From VRUE01 sp963728365 (GTDB lineage: Bacteria; Actinomycetota; Thermoleophilia; Solirubrobacterales; 70-9): DNA of 64,000 nucleotides. Shown here piece by piece: positions 32,334 to 41,129 of the stretch (position 1 is its first letter; every line of letters starts with the position of its first letter). The stretch spans positions 1,426,001 to 1,490,000 of the forward strand of contig CAVSJI010000001.1 of assembly GCA_963728365.1 (NCBI GenBank), given 5' to 3'. The notes under the pieces are model-generated. The model worked only from the letters and a program-made list of their open reading frames with translations. It had not been told where the DNA came from and did no database searches. Both the position numbers and the translations under genes were made by a program.

Positions 32334-34076
32334 TCAAGTGTTCTGATACAGCGGCCCGTCGCCACCCTCGGGCGGAGTGAGGCGGCCGCCCTTAGCCGTG
32401 ATCGCACCGCACTGGACGCAATTCGTGTAGTTGACGATCACGTCGACCTCGCCTTCGGTGGGCGCATCCTCGGGAATCTCGTAGACGCCGGCCGGGCACA
32501 TCCAGGCCCAGGTCTCTGCCACCTCGCGCGGCACCCGCTTCTTAACTCGGATGTGGTTCGGCGCGTCGTCCCGCGTTGCATTGCCGGTGATGAAGACGCT
32601 GGAGAGCTTGTCGAACGTGTACTTGCCGTCTGGCTGCGGATAGCTGTCCTTGCTGTCGCCGATGAACATTGGCTTCGCGTCATTGCGATGCAGCTTCCAG
32701 CGACCGCCGGGGAAGCGACCCCCGGTGAGGATCATCATGCCCACCAACGGCATCCCCGTCAGTAGGCCCTTCTGGAAGGGCTGGCGCGCGTTGCGCTGCT
32801 TGTAGAGGTCCTTGCCGATGATCGAGTCCGAGACAGCCTCCTCGTAGGCGGAGAAGTCATTGCTCTTTGCCTTCAGCGAGGCGTAGATGGCCTCGGCGGC
32901 CAGCATCCCGGACTTGACCGCGTAGTGGACGCCCTTCAGCGCCGTCAGGTTCATCGTCCCGGCGCCGTCGCCGATCAGCACCGTTCCCGGCGCCGAGAGC
33001 TTCGGCATCGCCCAGTAGCCGCCGGCGGGGAGTGCCTTGGCGCCCCAGCTGATCCGCTCGCCGCCCTCGAGGATCTCGCGCACCATCGGGTGGGTCTTGA
33101 ACTCCTGCAGCAGGTCGTGGGCCGAGGTGGTGGCGTCGGCGTAGTCGAGGTCGACGATGAAGCCGATCGAAACGAGGTCGTCGCCGGTCTTCTCGTCCTT
33201 CATCGGGTAGATCCACGAGCCACCGATCTGGCCGTACCTGGAGGAGATCTTCAGCGGCCAACCACCGACGGTGTGGATGACGCGATCGAGCGGCTGCCTG
33301 ACCTTCCAGACCTCCTTCACCCCGAGCTCCCAGACCTGCGGCTCGCGGCCCTCATCGAGATCAAACTTGCGCACCGCGGCGTCGGTCAGGTGTCCCCAAC
33401 AGCCCTCCGCCAGGACAGTCGCCTTGGCGGCAATGTCCGTCCCCGGCTCGAAGTTGCCGAGCTCCTCGCCCTCTTTGCTGCGCCCCTTGTCGCCCGAGCG
33501 CACCCCGACCACGGCGCCGTCCTCGACGATCAGCTGGGTGGCAGCCGTCTCGGTCAGTAGGTAGGCGCCGGCGTCCTCGGCCTGCTGCTGCATATAGCGA
33601 CAGAGAGCGGACACCGAGATCACCTCGTTGCCGTGGTTGCGCAGCGGCGGCGGCGGCGGGATGCGGAGCTTGCGCCTGCCGTTGGGAAGCAAGTAGATGG
33701 CCTCCTTCTCGACCTCGCCGAAGGCGAAGCCCTCGCGGCGCCATTCCTCGCGGCTCATCTTGGGGAACAGCTCTTCGAGCGGACCCGGACGCATCACGGC
33801 ACCGGAGAGGTTGTGGCCGCCACAGGTCTTCGCCTTCTCGATCACGGCGACCGGGACTTCGCCCAGCATCTCCATCGTCTCCGGGTCGTCGGCGAGAAGA
33901 TTCAGCAGCCGGTTGGCGCAGGCAAGGCCGGCGGTACCGCCGCCCACGATCGCGACGCCGATCTCGATCCGCTCGTCCTCGCTATCGAGACCACGCTTGA
34001 CGAACTCTTTGTCGACATCGACCGGGGGCGGAAAATTGGCCGGAGTCGCCCTTCCATTTCCGCTTCTCAAAGCCAT
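32334..34076 (-). CDS. electron transfer flavoprotein-ubiquinone oxidoreductase (ETF-QO)
   Basis: A 580-residue membrane-associated flavoprotein. It passes electrons from ETF (fed by acyl-CoA dehydrogenases) to the quinone pool. The FAD-binding GGGTAGLACANRLL is near residue 50. The quinone/FAD domain holds ALKGVHYAVKSGMLAAEAI. The C-terminal [4Fe-4S] module has CPAGVYEI and NYTNCVQCGAI, ligands of the 4Fe-4S cluster. I chose ATG 34076 (AAAGGA upstream) over ATG 34142, because 34142 lies inside a promoter/operator palindrome. Confidence 0.93.
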   Translation of the reverse strand: MALRSGNGRATPANFPPPVDVDKEFVKRGLDSEDERIEIGVAIVGGGTAGLACANRLLNLLADDPETMEMLGEVPVAVIEKAKTCGGHNLSGAVMRPGPLEELFPKMSREEWRREGFAFGEVEKEAIYLLPNGRRKLRIPPPPPLRNHGNEVISVSALCRYMQQQAEDAGAYLLTETAATQLIVEDGAVVGVRSGDKGRSKEGEELGNFEPGTDIAAKATVLAEGCWGHLTDAAVRKFDLDEGREPQVWELGVKEVWKVRQPLDRVIHTVGGWPLKISSRYGQIGGSWIYPMKDEKTGDDLVSIGFIVDLDYADATTSAHDLLQEFKTHPMVREILEGGERISWGAKALPAGGYWAMPKLSAPGTVLIGDGAGTMNLTALKGVHYAVKSGMLAAEAIYASLKAKSNDFSAYEEAVSDSIIGKDLYKQRNARQPFQKGLLTGMPLVGMMILTGGRFPGGRWKLHRNDAKPMFIGDSKDSYPQPDGKYTFDKLSSVFITGNATRDDAPNHIRVKKRVPREVAETWAWMCPAGVYEIPEDAPTEGEVDVIVNYTNCVQCGAITAKGGRLTPPEGGDGPLYQNT

Positions 34077-34131
34077 TTCTTGCTCAGTCCTTTCGGCTAG
34101 TTGACCTTCAAGAGATGACAGCAGGCGCTTG

Positions 34132-34162
34132 ACTCTATTCATTGATTGACGAGTCAGTCAAT
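34132..34162 (-). promoter_or_regulatory. promoter with TetR/FadR-like palindromic operator before ETF-QO
   Basis: An imperfect palindrome, ATTGATTGAC-GA-GTCAGTCAAT (34141-34162, 9 of 10 pairs), overlaps a -35 TTGACT (34161-34156). The matching -10 TAGAGT (34137-34132) follows after 18 bases. TGACTGAC-type palindromes are known targets of TetR-family fatty-acid regulators. A repressor bound here would block the promoter. The remaining 34077-34294 stretch separates the divergent XRE gene and shows no other feature. Confidence 0.55.
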
Positions 34163-34294
34163 AAGCGAGGCTGAAGATCCTGGGCATGTGCCTCGGTTCC
34201 CTGGCCGCAGACGATCCATTTCGGGGCCGGTGCCCCACTGCGATTACCTCGGGGTAATCGAGATGCATACGCGAGCGCAATAAAGTCGCCCGCG

Positions 34295-35119
34295 ATGACA
34301 ACGGCACAATCCCAACTCCAGGTCGGACCGCTCCTGCGAGAGTGGCGAGAGCGTCGGCGCGTGACTCAACTTGAACTCGCGCTCGATGCTGGGATCTCGG
34401 CCCGCCATCTGAGCTTCATAGAGACGGGCCGCTCGAAGCCCGGCCGCGAGATGCTGCTGCGAGTCCTTGAGCAACTCAAGGTTCCATTTCGTGAGCAGAA
34501 TCGGCTCTTGCTTGCAGCGGGTCACGCCCCCGCCTATCCGGAACGTTCGCTCGACAACCCCGATCTGGCGCCGGTGCGTGACGCGCTGGACGTGATCCTG
34601 TCCGGCCATGAGCCGTACCCAGCGGTCGCGGTCGATCGCGCCTGGAACATGGTCGCGGCCAACTCCGCCATGTTCGCGTTGACGGAGGGCGTCGACATCG
34701 ACCCCAAGCTCCTTGATCCTCCAATCAATGTAATGCGAATTGGCCTCCATCCCCGTGGTCTGGGTCCGCTGTTCGTCAACCTCGGCGACTGGCACACCCA
34801 TTGGCTCAAGCAGCTTGAGCGTCAGCTGGCGATGACGGGTGATGAACAGCTTGCCTCCCTGATCAACGAGGTCGCCGGCTACCCCGTACCCAAGCCGGAG
34901 GAGGAGACCATGTCCGAGCCTGCGGCCAGCGAGATGCTTGGTCCGGTCAGGGTGCGCACTCCGAACGGCGGCGAGCTCGCCTTCTTCGGCATGTTCGCGA
35001 GCTTCGACACGCCGTTCGAGGTGACGACCTCGGAGCTGGCGGTCGAGCTGCTTTTCCCGGCTGATCGAACGACTGCCGAGATGCTGCACGAACGCAAGTC
35101 CGGCCCGTCGCGCCGATGA
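34295..35119 (+). CDS. XRE-family regulator with MmyB-like ligand-binding domain
   Basis: A 274-residue regulator. The N-terminal Cro/C1 helix-turn-helix (about residues 10-65) reads LLREWRERRRVTQLELALDA, then GISARHLSFIETGRSKPG. The C-terminal MmyB-like PAS-related domain (PF17765 type) has ALDVILSGHEPYPAVAVDRA and WNMVAANSAM. In characterised relatives this domain binds fatty acids or aromatic ligands and controls an adjacent oxidoreductase. The gene overlaps the flavin oxidoreductase start by four bases (ATGA), which fits that role. It is divergent from ETF-QO. Confidence 0.9.
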   Translation: MTTAQSQLQVGPLLREWRERRRVTQLELALDAGISARHLSFIETGRSKPGREMLLRVLEQLKVPFREQNRLLLAAGHAPAYPERSLDNPDLAPVRDALDVILSGHEPYPAVAVDRAWNMVAANSAMFALTEGVDIDPKLLDPPINVMRIGLHPRGLGPLFVNLGDWHTHWLKQLERQLAMTGDEQLASLINEVAGYPVPKPEEETMSEPAASEMLGPVRVRTPNGGELAFFGMFASFDTPFEVTTSELAVELLFPADRTTAEMLHERKSGPSRR

Positions 35120-36408
35120 GCGAGTCCTTCGACGTTATCGTCGTCGGCGCCCGCTGCGCGGGCGCACCGCTCGCGATCATGCTCGCGCGCGACGGCCTTC
35201 GCGTCTGCTTGGTCGACAAGGACCGCTTCCCGAGCGACACGCCTTCGACGCACGGAATCCAGCCCACCGGCATCCAGGTCCTGGAGCGCATTGGGGTCCT
35301 CGACTCTCTCCTGAAGCTGGCGCCGCCGATCCTCCGCCTGCGAATGATGTTCGACGACATCCCGGTCCCCGCGGCTGACGTGGTCGCGATAACCGGCGCC
35401 CCGGGCCTCAGCGTGCGCCGGATCACGCTCGACGAGATCCTCATCAATGCAGCCGCGGATGCCGGCGCAGAGGTCCGCACCCAAACCGCGATCACGGGGC
35501 TGGTGATGGATGGAGATCGTGTCGCGGGCGTCACTACGCCCTCGGGCGAGCTGCGGGCGCCTCTGGTTGTCGGAGCCGACGGCACGCGCTCCGCGGTGGC
35601 CAAGATGGTCGGGGTCCAGGAGTACCACTCAACCCCGAACGGCCGCGTATTCATGTGGGCCTACTACGAGGCCGACCCGACCGACGGCGAGATGTGGATC
35701 GGCAAGGTCGGCGACCACACCTACCTGGGCATGCCGACCGACGGCGGCCTCACCCTGATCGGCGTCTGCCCCTCGATCGCACGCCGCAACGAGGTCCGCG
35801 CCGATCGCGAGGCGGTCTATGAGGCCGGTCTGCGCGCCTGGCCGGAGCTGCATGCCGGGGTGGATGGCGCGCGGCGCGACGGGCCCGTTCGCACGATGGC
35901 CAACATGCGCGGCTTCTTCCGCCCCTCCGCCGGCCCCGGCTGGGCTCTCGTCGGAGATGCCGGGCACTTCAAGGACCCCACGCCGGGCCAGGGGATCGCC
36001 GACGCCCTTCGCCAGTCCGAGAAGCTGGCAGCGGCGATCACCCGTGCTCTTGGCGGCAACCACGGCGGAGCGGACGGAATCCTGCGTGACTGGTGGCGCT
36101 GGCGCGACGAGGACGCATGGGAGATGTACTGGTTCGCGCACGACATGGGTGCCGCTGGGCCGACCCCGCCGCTACGCCGCGAGGCCGAGCGGCGGATCGC
36201 CACAGATCCCAAGCTGACCAAGGCGATGGTGCGGGTCCTCAACCACGAGCTGCGTCCCTCAAAGGCCTTCACGGCAGCGTTCTCCTTGACCACGATGGCG
36301 CAAGCGCTGCGTCACGGACGCGGCCACCGGCGTGCGATCGTGCATGAGGCAACGATTGCCACAGTCAACGAGCTAAGACGGCGACGCGCGGGACGCTGGC
36401 CTGGCTAG
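35116..36408 (+). CDS. FAD-dependent oxidoreductase / aromatic-ring monooxygenase-like
   Basis: A 430-residue flavoprotein of the PHBH/geranylgeranyl-reductase fold. The N-terminal GxGxxG variant is DVIVVGARCAGAPLAIMLAR, the DG motif is VVGADGTRSAVA near residue 157, and the second FAD motif ALVGDAGHFKDPTPGQG is near 280. It could hydroxylate or reduce a hydrophobic substrate using NAD(P)H; the substrate is unknown. Translational coupling to the MmyB-type regulator suggests that regulator controls it. The last roughly 100 residues are Arg-rich and specific to this subgroup. Confidence 0.85.
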   Translation: MSESFDVIVVGARCAGAPLAIMLARDGLRVCLVDKDRFPSDTPSTHGIQPTGIQVLERIGVLDSLLKLAPPILRLRMMFDDIPVPAADVVAITGAPGLSVRRITLDEILINAAADAGAEVRTQTAITGLVMDGDRVAGVTTPSGELRAPLVVGADGTRSAVAKMVGVQEYHSTPNGRVFMWAYYEADPTDGEMWIGKVGDHTYLGMPTDGGLTLIGVCPSIARRNEVRADREAVYEAGLRAWPELHAGVDGARRDGPVRTMANMRGFFRPSAGPGWALVGDAGHFKDPTPGQGIADALRQSEKLAAAITRALGGNHGGADGILRDWWRWRDEDAWEMYWFAHDMGAAGPTPPLRREAERRIATDPKLTKAMVRVLNHELRPSKAFTAAFSLTTMAQALRHGRGHRRAIVHEATIATVNELRRRRAGRWPG

Positions 36409-36457
36409 GCTCCTCCCCATTGGGGCGCTGAGGATTCGACAAGCGACGGCTGACGAT

Positions 36458-36958
36458 GTGCCAAACATCGCTGAGGTCCACGTTCGCTCCTGGCAGGCCG
36501 CCTATCGCGGCATCTTGGAGGACGACCTGCTCGACAGCCTCTCGGTGACGGAGCGTGAAGGGAGCTGGCGAGCCCTCCTCAGCAACACAGAGCACCACTG
36601 GCTAAACCTCGTAGCCGAGGATGGAGACGGCGGACTCGCTGGTTTTTGCGCCGTGACCACCCCAAGCCGCAACGCGAAGGAGGACGAGTCGCTGGCCGAG
36701 GTGGGCGCTCTCTACGTCGACCCGGATCGCTGGCGAGAAGGGGCGGGTGCCGCAATGCTGATCGCTGCTTTGGAGAAGCTGAAAGAACGCGGCTGGCGGG
36801 AGGTGGTGCTCTGGGTGCTGCCGGAGAATCGTCGTGCGCTCGCCTTCTATGCCCGCTACGGCTTCACGATTGAGGAGGGAGTCGAAAAGCGCGAGGAGCG
36901 AAGCGGGCGATCGGTCATCCGGCTGCGCGCCAGTCTGCCGCAAGCATCGAGTAGCTGA
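36458..36958 (+). CDS. GNAT-family N-acetyltransferase (start uncertain)
   Basis: A 166-residue GNAT. It has MPNIAEVHVRSWQAAYRGIL at the N-terminus, LYVDPDRWREGAGAAML as the acetyl-CoA pyrophosphate loop near residue 88, and WVLPENRRALAFYARYGF as the C-terminal motif. GTG 36458 is the first standard start, but the frame upstream still reads LRIRQATADDV, the usual first strand of the fold. The natural start is therefore probably a rare codon (CTG or ATT) about 10 codons upstream, or a base is miscalled. The 3' end overlaps the convergent acetyltransferase gene by 44 bases. Confidence 0.8.
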   Translation: MPNIAEVHVRSWQAAYRGILEDDLLDSLSVTEREGSWRALLSNTEHHWLNLVAEDGDGGLAGFCAVTTPSRNAKEDESLAEVGALYVDPDRWREGAGAAMLIAALEKLKERGWREVVLWVLPENRRALAFYARYGFTIEEGVEKREERSGRSVIRLRASLPQASSS

Positions 36959-37463
36959 CACAGTCCAAGTAGCGACCGCCGACCAGTTGGAGCTGTCGCA
37001 ACGTCGCCTCTTCGCGAAAGCCGAGTCGCTCGGGTATCGCCCGGCTGCGACGATTCCCGGTGGCCACGATGATCTCGACCCGGTTGAGCTGCCAGGTCGT
37101 CAGCGCGTGGCCAACGAGCAGCCGCACCGCAGCGGTCATCGTCCCCCTACCTTGTTGACCCTCGTCCAGCCAGTAGCCGACTCGCGTCGAGCGATTGCCC
37201 CAATCGAGACTGACGTAGCCGATCACGCCAGCGATGCCCTTCTCGGTGACTATGGCGGTTTGAAAGCCTTCGTTTTCTCTCGCCTGCGCTCGGGTTCCGC
37301 GAATGAAGTCAAGCGTGTCCTCGAAGGTCTGGCCCGCTGCCCAAGGCAACCAGGGTGCGAGGTAGGCGCGGTTGGCCTCGATCAGGTCGTGGAGCGACCG
37401 GGCATCGTCCTCCTCGAGCAGGCGAAGGTAGGAATCGTCTGTGCTCTGTAGCCGCCCCGCCAT
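36915..37463 (-). CDS. RimJ/RimL-type GNAT acetyltransferase
   Basis: A 182-residue acetyltransferase of the ribosomal-protein-alanine acetyltransferase group. The features are LRLLEEDDARSLHDLIEANR, the strand GVIGYVSLDWGNRSTRVGYW, and the acetyl-CoA loop DEGQQGRGTMTAAVR, followed by LNRVEIIVATGNRRSRAIPE and RLGFREE. Substrates are probably protein N-termini or a small-molecule amine. It is convergent with, and overlaps, the preceding GNAT gene. Confidence 0.88.
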   Translation of the reverse strand: MAGRLQSTDDSYLRLLEEDDARSLHDLIEANRAYLAPWLPWAAGQTFEDTLDFIRGTRAQARENEGFQTAIVTEKGIAGVIGYVSLDWGNRSTRVGYWLDEGQQGRGTMTAAVRLLVGHALTTWQLNRVEIIVATGNRRSRAIPERLGFREEATLRQLQLVGGRYLDCVSYSMLAADWRAAG

Positions 37464-37491
37464 CGGTGGCTGAACCGTACCCTTCGCAACC

Positions 37492-38130
37492 GTGGCCGAG
37501 CTCGTGATCTTCGACTGTGACGGCGTGCTGGTCGACAGCGACCGAATCTCGTTGCGAATCCAGGCAGAGCGGATCTCGGCGCTCGGCCTAGAGATGAGCT
37601 ACGAGGAATGTGTCCGCGATTTCCTCGGCTTGGGTATGCCAGCGACGCTGCGTATCCTCGCCGAGCGGTTGGGGCAGCCGGTCCCCGAGGGATGGGAGGC
37701 GGAGCTTGACGCGGCGGTTCGGGATGGCTTTCGGCGCGAGCTGACTCCTGTGCCGGGGGTCGCCGATGCCCTCGAAGGGATCGAGCTGCCGGCCTGCGTC
37801 GCCTCCAGCGGTAGCCACGAGAAGATGCGTCTCACCCTCGGCCTGACCGGGCTGTGGGATCATTTCGCTGGGCGGATCTTCTCGGCCGATGAAGTCCAGC
37901 GCGGCAAGCCCGCTCCGGATCTCTTTCTGCACGCCGCCTCGCGCATGTCGACTCCGCCGGAGCGATGCATCGTCGTAGAGGACAGCCCATTCGGCATCGC
38001 CGCGGCCAAGGCCGCTGGTATGTCGGCTCTTGGCTTCGCCGCCGCGACGCCCGCTGCACGCCTCGACGGCGCCAACGCTGTCTTCACGGCAATGGAGGAC
38101 TTGCCGGGGCTGATCTCCGGCGTCGCATGA
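37492..38130 (+). CDS. HAD-superfamily hydrolase (beta-phosphoglucomutase-like)
   Basis: A 212-residue haloacid-dehalogenase phosphatase. Motif I is FDCDGVLVDSD (nucleophile Asp near 8). The helical cap is about residues 18-85. Motif II is ACVASSGS, motif III the Lys in RGKPAPDLFL, and motif IV CIVVEDSPFG. This set matches subfamily IA sugar-phosphate phosphatases and mutases; the substrate is unresolved. The start is GTG 37492. It is the first of a small series of plus-strand housekeeping enzymes. Confidence 0.88.
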   Translation: MAELVIFDCDGVLVDSDRISLRIQAERISALGLEMSYEECVRDFLGLGMPATLRILAERLGQPVPEGWEAELDAAVRDGFRRELTPVPGVADALEGIELPACVASSGSHEKMRLTLGLTGLWDHFAGRIFSADEVQRGKPAPDLFLHAASRMSTPPERCIVVEDSPFGIAAAKAAGMSALGFAAATPAARLDGANAVFTAMEDLPGLISGVA

Positions 38131-38200
38131 GGATCGCCGTGTAAATGCGCTGCGGGGCGTTGGCCACGACCCACTGAACAATCGGCATACCATCCGCCCG

Positions 38201-38713
38201 GTGAACGTCCGCCGCATGTTTCCCCATGAGCTGGAGGCTGCGGTCGGCGTGTGGCACGCGGCGAACGTCGCCCGAGGCGCTCCTCATGGGGCGGAGCGCA
38301 CCGCCCGCATCCGCGAGAAATGCTCGGCCTCAGATGCTCTGGCGTTCGTGGCCCTCAGACCAGAGATCGTCGGCATGGCGCTCGCCGAGCCCGGTCGCCT
38401 CGATGGCGGCGCTGGCGAACTCGATCCAACGCTTCTGCATATCTCGATGGTCTTCGTGCACCCCGCCGCGCAGGGAACAGGGGTCGGCAGCTCGCTCGTC
38501 CTCCATGTTCTCGACGCAGCCCGATCGCTGGGCTACCAGCGAGCGGGCGTCTGGACCTACAGCGATAACACCCCCGCCCGCAGGCTCTACGAGGGCGTCG
38601 GGATGGCGACCACGGGCAAAGCCGAACGTGTGCTCACCCGCACGCAAGTCCAATACGGATGCCTCCTCAGCGGCCCAGGTCAAGCGCCTCAGGCAGCCGG
38701 GGGCTCAGAGTGA
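38201..38713 (+). CDS. GNAT-family N-acetyltransferase
   Basis: A 170-residue GNAT protein. The N-terminal VRRMFPHELEAAVGVWHAAN is followed by the central strand LHISMVFVHPAAQGTGVGSS with the acetyl-CoA loop, and by YQRAGVWTYSDNTPARRLYE, the closing motif. GTG 38201 is the start, right before the conserved first strand. The substrate is unknown. Confidence 0.85.
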   Translation: MNVRRMFPHELEAAVGVWHAANVARGAPHGAERTARIREKCSASDALAFVALRPEIVGMALAEPGRLDGGAGELDPTLLHISMVFVHPAAQGTGVGSSLVLHVLDAARSLGYQRAGVWTYSDNTPARRLYEGVGMATTGKAERVLTRTQVQYGCLLSGPGQAPQAAGGSE

Positions 38714-38721
38714 CGACCTGC

Positions 38722-39585
38722 CTACGACTCCCCGTGGCGTTCGAGCAGGTGGCGCACGACGCCATCTTCGTCGTTTGACGCGACGATCTCCGCGGCGCTC
38801 TCTAGCACGGTGGGGTGGGCGTTCGCTGGGGCGATGCTGTGCGCCGCGGCTGCGAACAGGCCGAGGTCGTTCAGGTGATCTCCGCAGGCGATCACCGCGG
38901 CATCGGGGAGGGCGCAGGCGTCGAGCAGGGCGGGGACCGCAGCCCCCTTCTCCGCCGCGTGGTGCGAGACCGTGATTTCGGTCCAGCCCGGCCAGTACAC
39001 GTTGCCGGCGGCGTGGACCCTCGCTGCGGGGCCGATTGCATGGCAGAGGCGGTCGGTCAGCGCAGCGGCCTCGTGGTCCCGCGCGAAGGTGGTGATCTGC
39101 GCCACTTCCTCGCCGTCGGCGACCGCGAGGAGATCGTCGCAGGGTGCCAGCCTCGGGTCGCGGTGCCTCCTCTTCTCCTCCACGTACCAGCTGATCGAGT
39201 CGTTGGCACGGTCGCCGAAGTGGACCCGGTCGCGGCTGCCGTCCCAGGTCGAGAGGACCGGGTCCACCCCGGTCGAGAGGATCACCTCGACCGCGGCGCA
39301 CGCGTCCGGCGCCGAGAGCACGTTGCTGGCGACGTGCCGGCCGCTGCGCATGTCTGAGACGAACGCTCCGTTCAGCTCGATCACGGGCAGCTGCAGGCGA
39401 ACCCCGTCGAGTAGGGCTCGCATCCCCGCCGTGCCGCGGGCGCTGGCGAGAGTCAGGTGAACCCCGGCGTCGAGCAGCCGGTTGATGCCGTCCCGCGCAA
39501 AACCGCTGAGCGTCGCGTCGGAGCGCAAGAGAGTCCCATCGAGGTCGCAGACGTAGAGGGACGAGCCAGACTCCACGCCCGTCAC
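38722..39585 (-). CDS. HAD-superfamily hydrolase, Cof/sucrose-phosphatase type
   Basis: A 287-residue phosphatase. Motif I is LYVCDLDGTLLRSDATLS, motif II LTLASARGT, a Lys (HHAAEKGAAV) provides motif III, and motif IV is VIACGDHLNDLGLF. The C2-type cap occupies about residues 85-190. This is the Cof group, which hydrolyses sugar phosphates and cofactor phosphates such as FMN or PLP. I chose GTG 39585 just before the domain; the frame is open 38 codons further without similarity. Confidence 0.87.
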   Translation of the reverse strand: MTGVESGSSLYVCDLDGTLLRSDATLSGFARDGINRLLDAGVHLTLASARGTAGMRALLDGVRLQLPVIELNGAFVSDMRSGRHVASNVLSAPDACAAVEVILSTGVDPVLSTWDGSRDRVHFGDRANDSISWYVEEKRRHRDPRLAPCDDLLAVADGEEVAQITTFARDHEAAALTDRLCHAIGPAARVHAAGNVYWPGWTEITVSHHAAEKGAAVPALLDACALPDAAVIACGDHLNDLGLFAAAAHSIAPANAHPTVLESAAEIVASNDEDGVVRHLLERHGES

Positions 39586-39697
39586 GCTATCCGCTTCGGC
39601 GGTGTCACTTCGCCTCCCAACACGACCTTGTAGTCGTATAAAGCGCTTTGGACAGGCGGCCATTGTTTGACGGGGGCTGTCCACCGAGAATCCAGCC

Positions 39698-40201
39698 ATG
39701 AACGAACAAACTGCTCGCCCCGCCCTCCTCGATGATGCTGAGGCGATGTGCGGGATCTACAACGCGGCAATCGCTGAGCGCAGCTCGACGTTCGAGACCG
39801 AGCTGCGCTCCACTGCGGACTTCGAGGCGCGCGTCGGGGATGAGCGCTTCCCGCTAATAGTCAGCAAGGGCGACAAGGGCGTTATCGGCTGGGCCGGTAT
39901 CGCCTCCTACAGCGCTCGCCCCTGCTATGCGGGGATCGGCGAGTGCAGCGTCTACGTCGCCGCTTCAGCGCGCGGGCGTGGAGTCGGTACGGCACTCACC
40001 GAAGCACTCGCCGCCGCGGCCGAGCAGAGAGGCTTCCACAAGATGATCGGCAAGCTTTTCACCGACAACATCGCCAGTGTCCGCCTCGTTGAGCGTTGTG
40101 GCTTTAAGACAGTGGGCGTGCATTCGCGCCACGGGCAGCTCGATGGCGCCTGGCGCGACGTTTTGGTGGTGGAGCGGTTGCTCGCTCCTTCTTCCCCGTG
40201 A
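39698..40201 (+). CDS. phosphinothricin/arsinothricin-type N-acetyltransferase
   Basis: A 167-residue GNAT closely following the Pat/bar/ArsN1 pattern: IYNAAIAERSSTFETELRS at the N-terminus, GECSVYVAASARGRGVGTAL as the acetyl-CoA loop, and LVERCGFKTVGVHSRHGQLD then GAWRDVL at the end. These enzymes acetylate the amino group of phosphinothricin, arsinothricin or methionine sulfone-like compounds. Whether it confers resistance is unknown. It overlaps the GrpB gene by four bases (GTGA). Confidence 0.85.
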   Translation: MNEQTARPALLDDAEAMCGIYNAAIAERSSTFETELRSTADFEARVGDERFPLIVSKGDKGVIGWAGIASYSARPCYAGIGECSVYVAASARGRGVGTALTEALAAAAEQRGFHKMIGKLFTDNIASVRLVERCGFKTVGVHSRHGQLDGAWRDVLVVERLLAPSSP

Positions 40202-40734
40202 CCGCAGACGAACCCATCCAGCTGGCAACGCCCGACCCAAGCTGGCCGGCCCAGTTCGAGCAGGAGCGGGCGGCGCTGGACGAGGCAATCGGCGAGTGGG
40301 TCTGCGGCGGCATCCACCACGTCGGCAGCACTGCGGTCCCCGGACTCGAAGCAAAGCCGATCATCGACATTCTCGTCGGTGTGCACGACCTTGAGACAGC
40401 CCGTGCTTGCTTTGGGCCGCTCGCCGACCTCGGCTACCTCTATGCGCCATACCTGCCCGAGGAGATGCACTGGTTCTGCAAGCCACATCCGGCTCGGCGC
40501 ACCCATCACCTCCACCTTGTTCCAGCGGGATCGCAGCGATACCGCGACGAGCTGGCCTTCCGCGATCGACTCCGTAGCGACCCCCAAGTCGCCGGTCGCT
40601 ACCTCTCTTTGAAGCGCGAACTTGCCGAGCGACACCGCGATGACCGAGATGCTTACACCGAAGCCAAGAGCACCTTTGTTCAGGCGATCCTCGGGAGCGA
40701 ACGCGCCCAGGTCGAGGACCGCAGGCATAGCTGA
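40198..40734 (+). CDS. GrpB family (UPF0157) nucleotidyltransferase-fold protein
   Basis: A 178-residue protein. It shows PIQLATPDPSWPAQFEQE, then HHVGSTAVPGLEAKPIIDIL (GS and DxD-like catalytic signature of the nucleotidyltransferase fold), and THHLHLVPAGS. GrpB proteins are widespread, often fused to or beside GNATs; their substrate is not established. The GTG start overlaps the preceding acetyltransferase stop, so the two are translated together. Confidence 0.88.
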   Translation: MTADEPIQLATPDPSWPAQFEQERAALDEAIGEWVCGGIHHVGSTAVPGLEAKPIIDILVGVHDLETARACFGPLADLGYLYAPYLPEEMHWFCKPHPARRTHHLHLVPAGSQRYRDELAFRDRLRSDPQVAGRYLSLKRELAERHRDDRDAYTEAKSTFVQAILGSERAQVEDRRHS

Positions 40735-40748
40735 AAGGATTCAGCGGC

Positions 40749-41129
40749 ATGGAGGAGGGTCTGCCGCGCGAAGTCTCTAAGCCGTGGGGGAGCGAGTTGT
40801 GGTTCGCGCATACCGACCGATACGCCGGGAAGATCCTTCGGGTCCGGGCCGGCTGTCGCCTCTCCGTCCAGTTCCACGAGGAAAAGGACGAGACTTCATA
40901 CGTCCTGTCGGGCCGGGTGATCGTCTCTCAGGGTGATTCTGCCGACCAGCTGACCGTCAGGGAGCTTGGACCCGGCGAGTCGTGGCGCAATCAGCCACGA
41001 CTCGTCCATACGCTCGAAGCGATCGAGGACGCCGAGATCATTGAGGTCTCGACCCCTCAGCTTGAGGATGTCGTTCGCTTGGAGGACAGATACGGGCGAG
41101 TGGCGCCCGTCGATCAGCGCCGGACCTAG
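40749..41129 (+). CDS. cupin-domain protein (phosphomannose isomerase-like)
   Basis: A 126-residue single cupin. PWGSELWFAHTDRYAGKILR is followed by motif 1 CRLSVQFHEEKDETSYVLSG (metal ligands H, E) and motif 2 LGPGESWRNQPRLVHTLEA. This is the pattern of the mannose-6-phosphate isomerase/GDP-mannose C-terminal cupin and related small sugar-binding cupins. Its stop shares the palindrome CTAG with the stop of the convergent small gene, which I take as the edge of the mobile element. Confidence 0.85.
   Translation: MEEGLPREVSKPWGSELWFAHTDRYAGKILRVRAGCRLSVQFHEEKDETSYVLSGRVIVSQGDSADQLTVRELGPGESWRNQPRLVHTLEAIEDAEIIEVSTPQLEDVVRLEDRYGRVAPVDQRRT

Noticed and set aside
39640..39690. TTGGACA and TGTCCA near the acetyltransferase start
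   Set aside because: No CGATGCAA half at the right distance on either strand, and it is outside the mobile element.
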